Source: Diphasiastrum complanatum
Lineage: Eukaryota; Streptophyta; Lycopodiopsida; Lycopodiales; Lycopodiaceae
Length of the DNA stretch: 64,000 nt
Reading direction: 5' to 3'
Assembly (NCBI GenBank): GCA_029204225.1
Contig: CM055114.1
Span: forward strand, 12,460,144-12,524,143
Shown here: positions 24,728 through 36,065 of the stretch, piece after piece
How positions within the stretch are numbered: the stretch's first letter is position 1
Layout of the letters: the number at the start of each line of letters is the position of its first letter
Translations under genes and position numbers: made by a program
The notes under the pieces: model-generated
Databases searched by the model: none
The model's input: the letters and a program-made list of their open reading frames with translations, nothing else
What the model was told of the DNA's origin: nothing

Positions 24728-25344
24728 AGGATCCAAAGATATATCATTGGAAGTTGGCTAAAAGAATATTGAGATATGTATCTTATACCTTAGACAATGG
24801 ATTAATCTACAAAGGATAAGATCTAACTTTGGTTGCTTTTTTAGATTCAAATTTTGCAAGAGACAAGTTGGATAGAAAATCCACGAGTGCCTACACAATT
24901 TTTCTTGAAGAAAATTTAGTTTCTTGGCTATCAAAGAAGCAAGCAACTATATCCTTATCATCCTCTGAAGCTGAATACAAATCTCTTACAACCACAACAA
25001 AGGAGATTTTATGGATCAAAAGGCTACTCTTGGAGCTAAAGTATTATGGAGATGAAGACCTTCCTATTACCAAGAATGATAACATCTCAGCTCAAGCTCT
25101 TGCAAACAAACATGTGTTCCATGCAAGGAGCAAACACATCAAGGTAGCTCATCATTTTGTAAGAGAAAAAGTTATTGGGAGAGAGATCTTATCAGAGCAT
25201 GTTGGATCTTCAAATTGTGTTGCAGATCGTCTCACCAAGCCATTGCTCAAGAATGTTTTTATCAAGATGAGATCTAATCCTGGCCTAATTTCTAAGTCTA
25301 TGTTGGATAGGAACATATATTTTAAGGAGGAGTGTGAAGATTAG
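24728..25344 (+). pseudogene. Copia I RNase H
   Basis: The sequence joins in frame to the connection region (WKLAKRILRYVSYTLDNG) and continues into RNase H: FLDSNFARDKLDRKSTSAY, SLSSSEAEYKSLTTTTKEIL, KNDNISAQALANKHVFH and HIKVAHHFVREKV. One stop lies at 24817-24819. The last codons and the stop (25342-25344) run into the 3' LTR, and the purine tract TTTAAGGAGGAG is at 25321-25332. RNase H is close to that of copia C and E, so I, C and E belong to one broader group. Confidence 0.85.
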
Positions 25345-26061
25345 TAAAATTATATCTTCTTATCTCGAGTTTAGGGGCCATGTCTATCTTATTTCCATTG
25401 TATATTTTATTGTACATAAAGGTATGTGAATTGAGCACATAACCTTCTAAAATAGGTCGAGTTTGAGTTAGGTAGATTCAATCTTGATGTCATGCAAAAG
25501 TCTAGATTACATGCAAAGTCATTCAGAGTGCATGCAAGCAACATACAATCAGTGCATGCAACATGCAAAGTAGTTTTCATGATCTACACATCTCTAGGTA
25601 GTGTTGAGAGTTGACATGCAGTACATGCAATATCCATGCATGCAATTTTACATGTGAATCCTTGGTTGTTGAGTTAACTAAGTAAAGTGGACTTTCCATG
25701 CAACTCCACTATAGGAATTCGAGCCTCTTTGATGTAGGGAAACTTTGGCACGTTTGGCCATATTGTGAATATTGAGATTTTGGTGATTTTTGGCTCATTC
25801 TCTCTTTACTCGAGTTTTATGTGCTGATTTTCTCTCTCTACCTGAGAGCACGCTGTCTTCTCCATAGTGGGCACTTAGAATAATTTCTAATATCCATTTC
25901 TCATAGTAAGGAGTTAGTTTTTTAAGTTTGATGTATGCCATTGTGCTCTTGCCTTAGATTTTTCAAGTAATTTGTTCTTTGATCAATCTTGTGCAATCAC
26001 AACACCTCATAAAGATCTTGTAAGGTGTGTGATGAAGTTCACACGTGCTAAAAACATCACA
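25333..26061 (+). repeat. 3' LTR of copia I
   Basis: It starts TGTGAAGATTAG after the purine tract and ends AACATCACA, 729 bases. The right edge is set by the TCACA inverted end and the ATAG flank. Confidence 0.8.
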
Positions 26062-26400
26062 ATAGTTATCCCTCATCAGTTATTTTTGAAATCGATAGAA
26101 AATTCTTAGACAACTAAGTTATATAAAGGACATTTGAAACAAAAATGAAGAATGCATTTTTGAATAAAATGTTGACTGTTCCTTTTCCTTTCACGTGGAT
26201 GGTGTTAGAGTCTTCGAGGTAGATGAATTCATCTATGGTATAAGCCACATATTCAGTAAACCATTCTCTTTGAGGAGTTATATGTTGGGTAGCACCACTA
26301 TCGAGATACCAACACATAGTCTGCATCACTACTTTTGTAAGCCATTAACAGTTTTGATGGTTTGCCATCATCAGGGGTGTTCTAGTTAAATTTCGCTGCT
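26062..26400 (-). pseudogene. Copia J2, protease part
   Basis: A 71-codon frame at 26329-26114 has the copia protease pattern: CWYLDSGATQHITPQ with the catalytic DSG, then FIYLEDSNTIHVKGKGTV. The same block is present in J1 (63956-63850 and 62936-62880). The rest of protease, to 26062, contains stops. Gag upstream is absent: at about 26400 the sequence changes to an unrelated plus-strand gag. Confidence 0.8.
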
Positions 26401-26405
26401 TTCAC

Positions 26406-26800
26406 ATGGATTCCCAAGGGAAAGCCAGTCCCATCATGGACAAGCTTGATGGAGCCAATTACCATCTGTGAAAATTTAAGATGAAAACTATACTAATGGC
26501 TAAATAATTGTATGACGTTGTTACAGGTGCAGAAGGGAAACCCGAAGCAGACGACGCAGCAATCGCTAGATGGAAGCTGAAGGATGGAAAGGCTTTCGCG
26601 TTGATCATCCTTAACATTACGGATACCCAGATCGGCCATGTTTCCGAGGCTTAGACATCGAAAGAAGTCTGGGACATCTTGAGCACACTATACGAAGTGC
26701 GAGATATAGCCTCCAAGCTACATCTCAGGAAGAAATTTTACTCCCTCAAGATGGCGAATGGGGATTCCCTGCAGAATCACATCAACCAATTCAAGAACCT
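26406..26800 (+). pseudogene. Copia gag fragment K
   Basis: An ATG at 26406 opens a copia gag: MDSQGKASPIMDKLDGANYH, then KFKMKTILMAK, EAWD-equivalent SKEVWDILSTLYEVRDIAS, LRKKFYSLKMANGDSLQNHI. Three stops interrupt it. It ends sharply at about 26800, where CT-rich sequence begins. It lies on the opposite strand to J2, next to the J2 protease, and seems to be a separate insertion or rearrangement product. Confidence 0.8.
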
Positions 26801-27725
26801 GCCTCTCCACTCTATCTCTCTCTTTCTCTCTTCTCCTCTCTATCTCTTGTATTCTTCTCTTCTCTTTCACCCAAAATAATGTGAAATGTTAGTTTAGTAG
26901 AGTAGAGTTAGGGGTGTGTAGTGTTAGTGGTGATAGAGTTAGTGAAAAAATAGAGAACTATCTAAAAGTAGCATCTATTCATAGTTAGGCACCTATCCAG
27001 TGTTCTAACCCTTGTTGATAGGCGGGAGGGCTACTACTACGTGAGATCTTTGACCCTAGCGGGGATAGGTTTTCACTAACTAGTATAGCTGCATTTTAGC
27101 TATTTCTTGCTTTTTGGAGTGGTTTTAGGTAAATTTTTGGGTGTTTAGAGTTAGTTTTCTGTATTTCTCTATGTTTGGACTATCTCTAGCTAGCGGAGGA
27201 GATGTGAGAGGGTAGAGGAGGCCCTGAACAGGCTCTAAGGGCTTGAAATCCAAACCAACCAGTAAAAAAACCAAAAATACACACCAATTTGCATTTTGGA
27301 GGGAAAAAGAGCCAAAATTTCCATCAGATTTTGTTTTTTTCAAAACCAGTGAGAGTTAACCCTTGCACGACTGGAAGCCATTTCAGGGTATTGTCCTAGA
27401 CCTGCATAGAATCCTGCGAGAGTTAGTTCCAAGTGCGGAAAAACAAAGAAAAACCATAAAAAATTCAAAAAACCCTTGTAAAAATCCAAAAAAATACAAA
27501 TTTTCACCAGAATTCTCGCAGAGCCCTCTGAAGTGTGCCTTGAAGCCATCAAATCCTAGGAATTAAGAGCTGCCTGTACCTACTTCTTGAAATTTTGTCA
27601 AGAAGAGCAATAACGAAGCCAATAAGTTCTTGGTTTTACGTAGGCAAACACTAATCTATGTCTTTCCAATAATCACATGTCGAAGGCAATGCAGTGGGAC
27701 CTGCAACACAATAGGGGGAGGATAA
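26801..27725 (+). other. CT-rich and unassigned sequence, ending in a purine tract
   Basis: A CTCTCTTT-rich block (26801-26880) is followed by AT-rich sequence with no gene. AATAGGGGGAGGATAA at 27710-27725 looks like the polypurine tract of a type M gypsy element, so the last few hundred bases may be its 3' untranslated region. Confidence 0.35.
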
Positions 27726-28065
27726 TGTTAGTTGATGCCATGCCCCGAGGTGTCGATGCAGAGCCTCTCTACTCAAAAGGGCTTCTAGCAGAGATGAAGT
27801 TGAGAGCCGAGTCTGAGAACATGAGAATTATAGTGCTAGGCTAAAATATACAATGTGAGCCCCACGGTACATCCCGAAAGACGGATAACCATGTGGGAGC
27901 TAGCAAATTAGATTATCTCAACTTAAGCTATGTTTTTTTAATAAGGAGGCCTCCTATTATCTAGTAAGAGGTGGAACTCAAATTATTACAGATTGGGATT
28001 CACTCTGTTGCAAGAGGTGGACTCCAAAATATTATGCAATTGAGTTCTATGTTGGAAGGAGGAGG
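27726..28065 (+). repeat. 3' LTR of a second type M element, truncated
   Basis: It starts TGTTAGTTGATGCC after the purine tract. The segment 27795-27905 (GAAGTTGAGAGCCGAG, ATGTGAGCCC, GGTACATCCC, ACCATGTGGGAGCTAG) is clearly related to 6030-6150 in the LTR at 5932-7024. The copy is cut off where the minus-oriented LTR B begins. Confidence 0.6.
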
Positions 28066-28721
28066 GTGTGTGTGTGCGAGAAACAAAAATAGCTCGAAAA
28101 GAAAACGAACACGAAGAAGAGACGAACTCGAACAGAATGTGTTCGTGCACAGTGGAATGAGCTATATTACTCCTTCCCTAAGCATGACTACGCCTATCAG
28201 AAATGAACAGAACGTTAGTCATGAAAATCACGGTCGATTTGATTACGTAGCCAAACATAAACAAAACAAAATATCAGAAGGATAATTTGTCGCAAACAGC
28301 TAGACAAATTACTAGTCATGAATGATTCGCAAAGAGCTAGATTGAGCTGAACTGATAATCAGTCGCAAAAGGCATGACTAAATATTAGTCGCCAACAACT
28401 AGACTAATTATAATTCGCTAAGAACAGTTTACCAAATTGAGCAATAAGAGAGTTGGACAAAATGAAGAAAAGCATAACAATATTGATGCAAATCTGAACG
28501 AAGAACAAAAGAGTTGTTATCAGATTAAGTATAGAGAAATATACATGTCAATAATGTGGTAGAGTACAAGACAATAGCGGACGAAACCCGTGCCCTACAA
28601 AGCTAATCCAATCTATGAAAGAAATGAACCTGTTATTGACAAATAAAAGAATCAATGCATGAGGGCATCTACTTCGTCTATCTCTGATGAGTTCTTGAAG
28701 CTATTATTTTCACACACACAC
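28066..28721 (-). repeat. LTR of copia B
   Basis: On the minus strand it starts TGTGTGTGTGAAAA and ends CTCGCACACACACA. The plus-strand sequence 60704-61350 is another copy: shared words include GTTTCGTCCGCTATTGTCTT, TTATTGACATGTATATTT and GGCGTAGTCATGCTTAGGGA. The pol remnant of B runs into it from the right, so here it is the 3' LTR. Target duplication not found. Confidence 0.7.
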
Positions 28722-29718
28722 TGGATACGCAGATGATATCCGACATATATACATAATTTTACAAGTGTGTAGGTAAAGAAAATACAAAGTGGATGTACAA
28801 TGTCTGAATGTACAATGTCTAACAATCCTCTAGCAATATACTGATGGCTTGATTTAAATGGATTTCTAGTCTGTTTACCAACTAGACAATCTTGACAGAC
28901 AGGTAACTCAACTTTATCACGAGGATAGTCAAGATCAAGAACAATGGATTGTCTAGACATTTGTTGTACTACAACATGATTCAAGTGACCAAGTCTATAA
29001 TGCCAAAGTAAACTTTTATTTGCATGAATAGAAGTACTGATTGCCTGACTAGAGGCAGAAAAGCAGTGACTTAATCTATACAAGTATCCATGTCTCTTTT
29101 CGAGTGCTAGGATCTTGCCTGTCCTATCAACTACTTTGCACTGATCACGTTCGAATTCTATTCTATGTCCTAGATCTGTGATTCTGCTTACATAGAGCAG
29201 ATTTGTAGATAAGTTTGGTACATACACGACTTTAGAAAGTAGCTTAGACAGATCATTTGCAAAGCTTAGTCTTATAGTACCTTCACCTTTAATAACTTGT
29301 GTGCTAATGTCACCAAGGTGAACATATTTCTGGATACTGTAAGGTGTATAGGACTCAAAACAACCAATGAGACTGGTCATGTGCTGAGTGGCTTTGGAAT
29401 CCAGAAACCAAAAAGTGTCGCCGAATGCTCCTTGATGGCTGGTCATGAAGGCATCATGATCTGTTTCTTGAATAGGCCGTGGAGCTTTCGCAACTGCATT
29501 TGTCTCTTGGTTCGACTGCCCCTTGTTGTTGTTCTTTGCTTGCAGTATCTGGTAGTCTTGAATTTCGTGATTGTTTCGCTTGCAGTATCTGCAGAACAGC
29601 TTCTTCTTCATCTACGGATTCCACTGTTCTTTGTGTTATGCTGGTTTCTGGTCAGGCTTTGATTGCTTTGGGCCTTTCTTCTTCTACTGCTTAGTCGTGC
29701 TCTTGTTGGTGTATAAAG
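28722..29718 (-). pseudogene. Copia B: knuckle, protease, GAG-pre-integrase
   Basis: A 319-codon frame (29611-28652) starts at the zinc knuckle (CRYCKRNNHEIQDY, last Cys changed). Protease follows with FWFLDSKATQHMTS, where the catalytic DSG has become DSK. After VVYVPNLSTNLLYVSRI comes LLWHYRLGHLNHVVVQQMS, CQDCLVGKQTRNPF and LLDIVHSDIVHP. At the start of the integrase core the frame jumps into LTR sequence, so integrase, RT and RNase H are deleted. The upstream gag is separated by copia C and lies at 35882-36055. Confidence 0.85.
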
Positions 29719-30400
29719 TGTAAAAATTACAGCAAATAAGGATCCTAAAACACTTGAAATGATGAGGGAAACAATAGATTATGATTTCATAAGATTAGCA
29801 CAAGTTGAACCATCAAAATCCATAAAAAATCTATGCTTGAACCTCACTAAATGGCCCAAATCCTTGAAGAAGACTTCACACGTGTGAAAGTACGGCCTCC
29901 CACAGTCTGAGTACCGTACACCAGACCTACATTCAATCCTATAATCATTAGTAATCACAAGTACTCAAACAATTATGAACATAGAGAGCAATTGCACCAT
30001 TATGAGAGAAAAAACATGAAATTGCTTGATTGATTTTGGTGAGATATCATCACCTATATATACATGATCCATCACGGTTTTGGGCAGGTATGAGTAGCCC
30101 TAAACCTATCCCTAATGCTAATTTTGGTGGATCTTTCATCGCTACCAAGTTAGGGTTGGAATCTTGGAGATCCCTCAACAATGCAAAAATTACCAAAAAT
30201 AGCTCCTATTTTTTCTCCCTTGTATCTAAGCATGATTTGGACTCATTCCAAAGGTTCTAACACTTAGGTCTACTTGAGAACATCCTTATGAATGGAATCC
30301 TATGCTATTTGGCACGTGTGACAAGCCACATCATGACCATCTAACTATTTACAAGTCATATGACCAAAACTAGTCAAGCTAGAATTGTGAATTTTTAACA
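29719..30400 (-). repeat. 3' LTR of copia C
   Basis: Minus strand TGTTAAAAATTC to GTAATTTTTACA, 682 bases, with 12-base inverted ends. A CTATATATACATG stretch at about 30053-30066 is a candidate promoter element. Flanked on the left by TAAAG. Confidence 0.95.
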
Positions 30401-30412
30401 CTCCTCCTCACT
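30401..30412 (-). other. Polypurine tract of copia C
   Basis: The minus strand reads AGTGAGGAGGAG immediately before the 3' LTR. The pol stop codon lies just upstream. Confidence 0.85.
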
Positions 30413-30414
30413 AT

Positions 30415-33400
30415 CTAGCTTGGTTCAATCATTGCTTTACTAATCACTCCAAGTGATGATCTGAACTTCATAAAAGGTGTCTTTTGAAGTGGTTTAGTAA
30501 GTAGATCAGCTACACATTCATTTCTTGGAACATGCTCCAAAGCAATCTCCTTGGCTTGCACCATTTCTCTCACAAAGTGATGGCATATCTCAATGTGCTT
30601 AGATCTTGCATGGAAGATTGGGTTAGATGCAAGGCGTTGGGCTGATATATTGTCATTGTAGATGATTGGTGCCTCCTCTGAATCCATGATCTTTAGTTCC
30701 ACCAATAATCTCTTGATCCAAAGTACCTCCTTTGTAGTGGTTGTCAAAGCTTTGTACTCGGCCTCGGTTGAAGATAAAGATATAGTTTCTTGCTTTTTTG
30801 AAAGCCATGAAACCACACCTTCTCCTATGAAAGTTGAATAGGCACTTGTTGATTTCCTATCCCTCTTGTCCCCTGCAAAATTTGAATCACTAAATGCATG
30901 AAGGTTAATCACATCTCCTCTATATAGAATCCCAAAATCCAATGTACCCGAGATGTATCTTAGAATCCTCTTAGCCTTTTTCCAATGGATATTCAATGGC
31001 TTTTGCATGGATTGGCTCAACCTACATACACTAAAGCTAAGATCTGGTCTAGTTATAGTGATCCCCATTGAGGAACCTATAAGTTGCCTAAACAAAGTGA
31101 TGTCCATGAAGGATCTTTCATCATCTTCATTTGGCACTTTTACATCTTGCTCCATTGGTGTGTCAACACTTTTGCATACTTCCATCTTAAACTTCTTCAA
31201 GAGACTTTGAGCATAGTTTACTTGACTTATAAAGATAAAATCAGACCCTCTAAGTACTTCTATGCCTAAGATGAAGTGAAGACACCCTAGATCTACCATC
31301 TTGAATTCTAAGGATAGATCTATCTTGATTTTTTCAATACCATCAACACTATTTTCACTAATGATGATGTCATCTACATAAATGAGTAAAAGTACAATAC
31401 CAACATCATCAAACTTAATGTAAAGAGTGGGATCATATTCACTTTGAACAAAAGAAAGTGAAATAAGATAGCAATGTAGTCTTGAATTCCAAGAACTCGA
31501 GGCTTGCTTCTAGCCATAGATGCTTCTTTGGAGATGGCATACTTTGTTCTCCATTCCATGCTTGATGAACCCTTGTGGCTGCTCCATATAGATATCCTCT
31601 TCCAAAAAACCATTCAAGAAAGCATTAGAGACATCCATTTGACATAGAATCCATCCAAAATGTGATGCAAGTGCAATGATTAGCCTTATTGTGACCATCT
31701 TGGCCGCGGGTGCAAAAGTTTTCTCATAGTCTATCCCTCTCTCTTGAGCATAACCTTTTGCAACTAATCTTGCTTTATGTTTGTTAACACTCCCATTTGC
31801 ATTCAACTTAAGCTTGAAGACCGACTTGCATCCTATTACATTCCTTTGAGGTCTCTCAACAAGCAACCAAGTTTCATTCTCAATCAAGGCATCATACTCA
31901 TCCAGCATAGCTTCATACCATTCTTTGGAGTTCAATGCATCTTCAACATTAGATGGTTCTTCAAAACTAGATAAAGCATAAGAAGCGGATGAGATACCCT
32001 CAACTTGCTGTCCTTTGCCTTGATATGTGAGCCTTGATGGCTCCACTTTTTCCCTTGAAGATCTCCTTGGTGTGATAGGTGGGTTTGGTGCTTGCTCCTC
32101 CATGAGTTCCTCCTCAAAACCAAGATTTTGCTCCTCGGCCATCTTCTTCTTGATTGTTGGAGCACTTGAGCCTTCTTCAAGCATATGCATATGATGTTCA
32201 TCAAAGATGACATCCCTTGAAACAACAAATTTGTTCAAGGATGGGAGATAGACTTTGTAGCCCTTGCTTGAGCTTGCATATCCAAGCATGATCCCTCTTG
32301 TGGAAGATGGATCCTCCTTGGTTCTTGTTTCCAATGGCACATGCACATAACATATACACCCAAAAACTTTCAAGTGATTAAGATTAGATTTCTTTCCATA
32401 TAACATCTCATAAGGAGTTTTGCCTTCAATTGCTTTGCAAGACACCCTATTCATCAAGTAGTTTGCACATACAAGAGACTCACCCCAAAAGGATTTGGGC
32501 AAACAAGCATCTAATCTTAAAGCCTTAGAACATTCACATAATGTTCTATTCCTTCTTTCAGCAACTCCGTTTCATTGAGGAGTGTAAGGACAAGAAGTCT
32601 CTTTCTTGATCCCTTCCTCCTCACAAAAGGCCTTGAACTCATTGGAGATGAATTCTCCACCATTGTCACTTCTAAGAATCTTGATGCTATGATTATGATG
32701 CTTTTCCACAAACAACTTGAACTTTACAAAAGTATCAAATACTTGAGACTTGAAGGAAAGTAAGAACACCCAACAATATCTTGAGTAGTCATCAATGAAG
32801 GTTAAAAACATGGATGAATCTCCATTAGATTTGGTGCTAGCAATGTGCACATCCGAGTGTATGAGTTCAAGAGGATGAGATGACTTTGTGATGGAGTTAG
32901 GAAAAACCTTCTTATGTGCCTAGGATAAGGAACAAGCTTCACAAACCTTGTCTTCCTTCCCAATAGACCTTGGTAGGCCTAAAGCATACTCCTCCTTGAT
33001 CATAGCCTCCATGGAACCTGAGTTGACATGTCCAAGTCTTTTGTGCCATAAAGTAAAGGTAGATATCTTGCTCTTCTCGGCCAACATGAAAACATTAGTA
33101 TCCACAAATGCATCCAGCTTATAAAGTTTGCCAAGTCTAGTGCCCTTAGCCACTATCTTACCCTTCTTCTTGATAAAACACTCATTTGAAGCAAAGTCAA
33201 CATTGAAACCATTGTCTACCATTTGGCCAACACTTAGTAGATTCTTTGTTGTTGTAGGAATGTACAAAACACCTTCTATGTTGATCTTTTTGGAAGATCC
33301 TAAGCAAAGGGGAATGCTACCAACTCCTTCAATCTTACAAGCTTCATCATTTGCTGTATAGATAGACTTTATAGGTCCATCATAAGATAAGAGAGAAGAG

Positions 33401-34383
33401 CAAAACTCCCTTTTACTAGTCATGTGTGAACTAGCACCCGAGTCAATCAACCAAGGATCTTCTCCTTTGAAGCTTGTTGAAGAAAATATGGACATCATGA
33501 GAGAGTCCTCATGTAAACTCTCCTCCTCCTCCTCTTTGCTCATGTTGGCTTGACTTTGATCTTGCTTCCTCTTGAAGCATTCCGAGGCATAATGCCCCAT
33601 CTTGCTACAATAGTAGCACTTCACCTTTGATTTGTCCTTCTTGACTTTGGCGGTTGATGGAGATGCCCTTGAGGGTCCTTCTTGATCCTCAAGCTTTGTA
33701 GACTTCTTGAATGTTGATCCTTTGCCTTTGGACTTGCCTTTGCCTTTGGTGAAGAGAGCTTGGTCATCTCCACCTTGGATGGAAAGGCTATCCATCCTCT
33801 CTTGCATTTGGCTCCTTCTTGATTCCTCAGCCATGAGTGTGCCTTGGAATTCTTCAAGTATGGGTAGCTTACCCATAATTGCATATCCCTGAACCAAATT
33901 GTCAAATTCAAAGCTTAGTCCATTCAATATGAGTTGAACAAGCTCTTCATCCTTGATAGGGTCGCCTATAAAGGCTAGCTCTTTGTTCAATTCCTTTACT
34001 CTTAGGACAAAAGTATGTGCACTCTCTCCTTTCTTTTGATAGCTTCTATAGATTTGATTCTTCAAAGCTAACATTATAGTTTGGTTCTTGGATTCATAGA
34101 CCTTTTGCAAAGCCTCCCAAGCATCTTGAGCTGAAGTTCAATCTCCTACCTCTCTTAAGAGTTCATTTGCAACATTCATTTTTATGCAATGTAGTGCAAC
34201 ATTGCACCTCTTGATGTATTTGGCTTTTTCTTGAGGATGAATAGGTTCACCCTCCTTACCATTTACAATTTCCATCAGATCTTGCATGATCATGATAGAT
34301 TCCATTCTAAATTTTCATATGGAATAGTTAGTTTTGTTGAGCCTTTCATTACTATCGAAAAGATATGCATTTATAGATGCCAT
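30415..34383 (-). pseudogene. Copia C gag-pol polyprotein, five nonsense codons
   Basis: One phase of 1,323 codons begins MASINAYLFDSNERLNKTNY at 34383. In order it holds UBN2-type gag, a zinc knuckle (CYYCSKMGHYASEC, about codons 256-269), protease (LIDSGASSHMTSK, DSG near codon 315), GAG-pre-integrase (LWHKRLGHVNSGSM), integrase core (FIDDYSRYCWVF; DNGGEF; NGVAERRNRTL), RT (CKSVFKLKLNANGSVNKHKA, GYAQERGIDYEKTFAP, YVDD at 31380-31369) and RNase H (FSDSNFAGDKRDRKSTSAY, SLSSTEAEYKALTTTTKE). Stops lie at 34317-34315, 34140-34138, 32922-32920, 32574-32572 and 31512-31510. All other catalytic motifs look intact. The lack of frameshifts fits a recent insertion. Confidence 0.92.
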
Positions 34384-35182
34384 CTAGTCTCCTAATCAAG
34401 GACTTGACACAAATGAAGGTTACTTCTATTGATTTGATTGAAGGTCTACCTTATCCCACTTCTTAGGGACCTGAAAAGATCAGTAATAGACTTCCTATAA
34501 AGATCTAAGAATGATCTCTAACAAAATCAAATCATAGAATACTAGAAACAATGCACTTGCTTGATTGAAGTAGACAATACTAGTAGAATTGCCCCTCTTT
34601 CTATAAAGAACATTAAAGCTTCCAAATGATCTGATCAAGAGTGAATTTCAGCAACCTAATATACTTCCAAAATCACTTGTAAAAGATCTAAATGGAACTT
34701 AATGAGGATGCAACACAATCTACTATCCAATCACAAGCAAAAAATGATCAAAATTGATGAAAAATTGATCTAATTTGGTGCATGAGTCAAGCAATGGTTG
34801 GAGTGAACCTAAATCACTTTAGGAGGTGCCTACTACACCTTAGAACAGCCTTGAAGAGTCCCCAAAACTCTGATCTTCCCTCTCCTTGAATGCTAGAAAG
34901 CCTTCTCTATGAAATCACCTCCATAACTCGCTTAGAAATCAATGCTTGGAGCAAGCAAAACTTGCTATCTTGGTAATGTGAATTGAATTCCACTTTGCCT
35001 CTGGTTTTAGACACCTAAACACCTGCAAATGAAGTCACACAACACCAATCTCCAATGTATTTGACTCACTTTGAGTTCTAGAATCAATACTAGATGCTAA
35101 GATCCAATCTACACAAGATTTAGATAAAAAATTGTGATCAAATTGAATGCAAACCAAGGATTTAGCTCATTTCAGCCTTTAG
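34384..35182 (-). other. Untranslated leader of copia C
   Basis: About 800 bases between the primer site and the gag ATG, without coding frames or an obvious tandem repeat. Presumably it contains the packaging signal. Confidence 0.6.
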
Positions 35183-35194
35183 GCTCTGATACCA
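35183..35194 (-). other. Primer binding site of copia C
   Basis: The minus strand reads TGGTATCAGAGC directly after the 5' LTR, the standard initiator tRNA-Met complement. Confidence 0.95.
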
Positions 35195-35876
35195 TGTAAA
35201 AATTACAGCAAATAAGGATCCTAAAACACTTGAAATGATGAGGGAAACAATAGATTATGATTTCATAAGATTAGCACAAGTTGAACCATCAAAATCCATC
35301 AAAAATCTATGCTTGAATCTCACTAAATGGCCCAAATCCTTGAAGAAGACTTCACACGTGTGAAAGTACTGCCTCCCACAGTCTGAGTACTGTACACCAG
35401 ACCTACATTCAATCCTATAATCATTAGTAATCACAAGTACTCAAACAATTATGAACATAGAGAGCAATTGCACCATTATGAGAGAAAAAACATGAAATTG
35501 CTTGATTGATTTTGGTGAGATATCATCACCTATATATACATGATCCATCATGGTTTTGGGCAGGTATGAGTAGCCCTAAACCTATCCCTAATGCTAATTT
35601 TGGTGGATCTTTCATCCCTACCAAGTTAGGGTTGGAATCTTGGAGATCCCTCAACAATGCAAAAATTACCAAAAATAGCTCCTATTTTTTCTCCCTTGTA
35701 TCTAAGCATAATTTGGACTCATTCCAAAGGTTCTAACACTTAGGTCTACTTGAGAACATCCTTATGAATGGAATCCTATGCTATTTGGCACGTGTGACAA
35801 GCCACATCATGACCATCTAACTATTTACAAGTCATATGACCAAAACTAGTCAAGCTAGAATTGTGAATTTTTAACA
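35195..35876 (-). repeat. 5' LTR of copia C
   Basis: 682 bases, same ends as the 3' copy, followed on the right by TAAAG at 35877-35881. Confidence 0.95.
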
Positions 35877-35881
35877 TAAAG

Positions 35882-36055
35882 CGTGAGAATCAGCTGAGGA
35901 ACTTGAGGCTTCGTTCCTCCACGTGTCTTCCTGCAACAACATAGTGATGACTCTCGAAAGATTCAGTTCTGTATGTGTCGTAATGATCATTACTCAGCTA
36001 TCATATGAGCTTGGCAAGCTTGTAAGCAGTTGCATTACTGCGTCTTGATCGTCTA
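35882..36055 (-). pseudogene. Copia B gag fragment
   Basis: On the minus strand, 58 codons read as copia gag: DAVMQLLTSLPSSYDS, one stop, then THTELNLSRVITMLLQEDTW. It continues across the copia C insertion into the knuckle at 29611. On the right it ends where copia A2 begins. Confidence 0.75.
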
Positions 36056-36065
36056 TAACAGATCC

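Larger units (their letters stand above)
22354..26061 (+). mobile_element. Copia I, insertion with two large deletions
   Basis: A plus-strand copia element inserted in J2. The 3' LTR (25333-26061) has matching TGTGA/TCACA ends. The flanks are ATAGC (22349-22353) and ATAGT (26062-26066), a target duplication with one change. The 5' LTR is preserved only for its first 525 bases (22354-22878); its end, the primer site and most of the leader are missing. In the coding part, integrase runs directly into the RNase H region near 24728, so the integrase end and the reverse transcriptase with its YVDD are absent. The element is non-autonomous. Confidence 0.85.
29719..35876 (-). mobile_element. Copia C, full-length young insertion
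   Basis: A 6,158-bp element. TAAAG at 29714-29718 and 35877-35881 is a perfect target duplication. Both LTRs are 682 bases and differ at about 7 positions by eye (about 1%). The primer site (35183-35194), purine tract (30401-30412) and a single gag-pol reading phase from 34383 to 30415 are all present. Five nonsense codons interrupt that phase, but I found no frameshift. It inserted into the gag of copia B. It is the best-preserved copia in the window, though not coding-competent as read. Confidence 0.95.
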
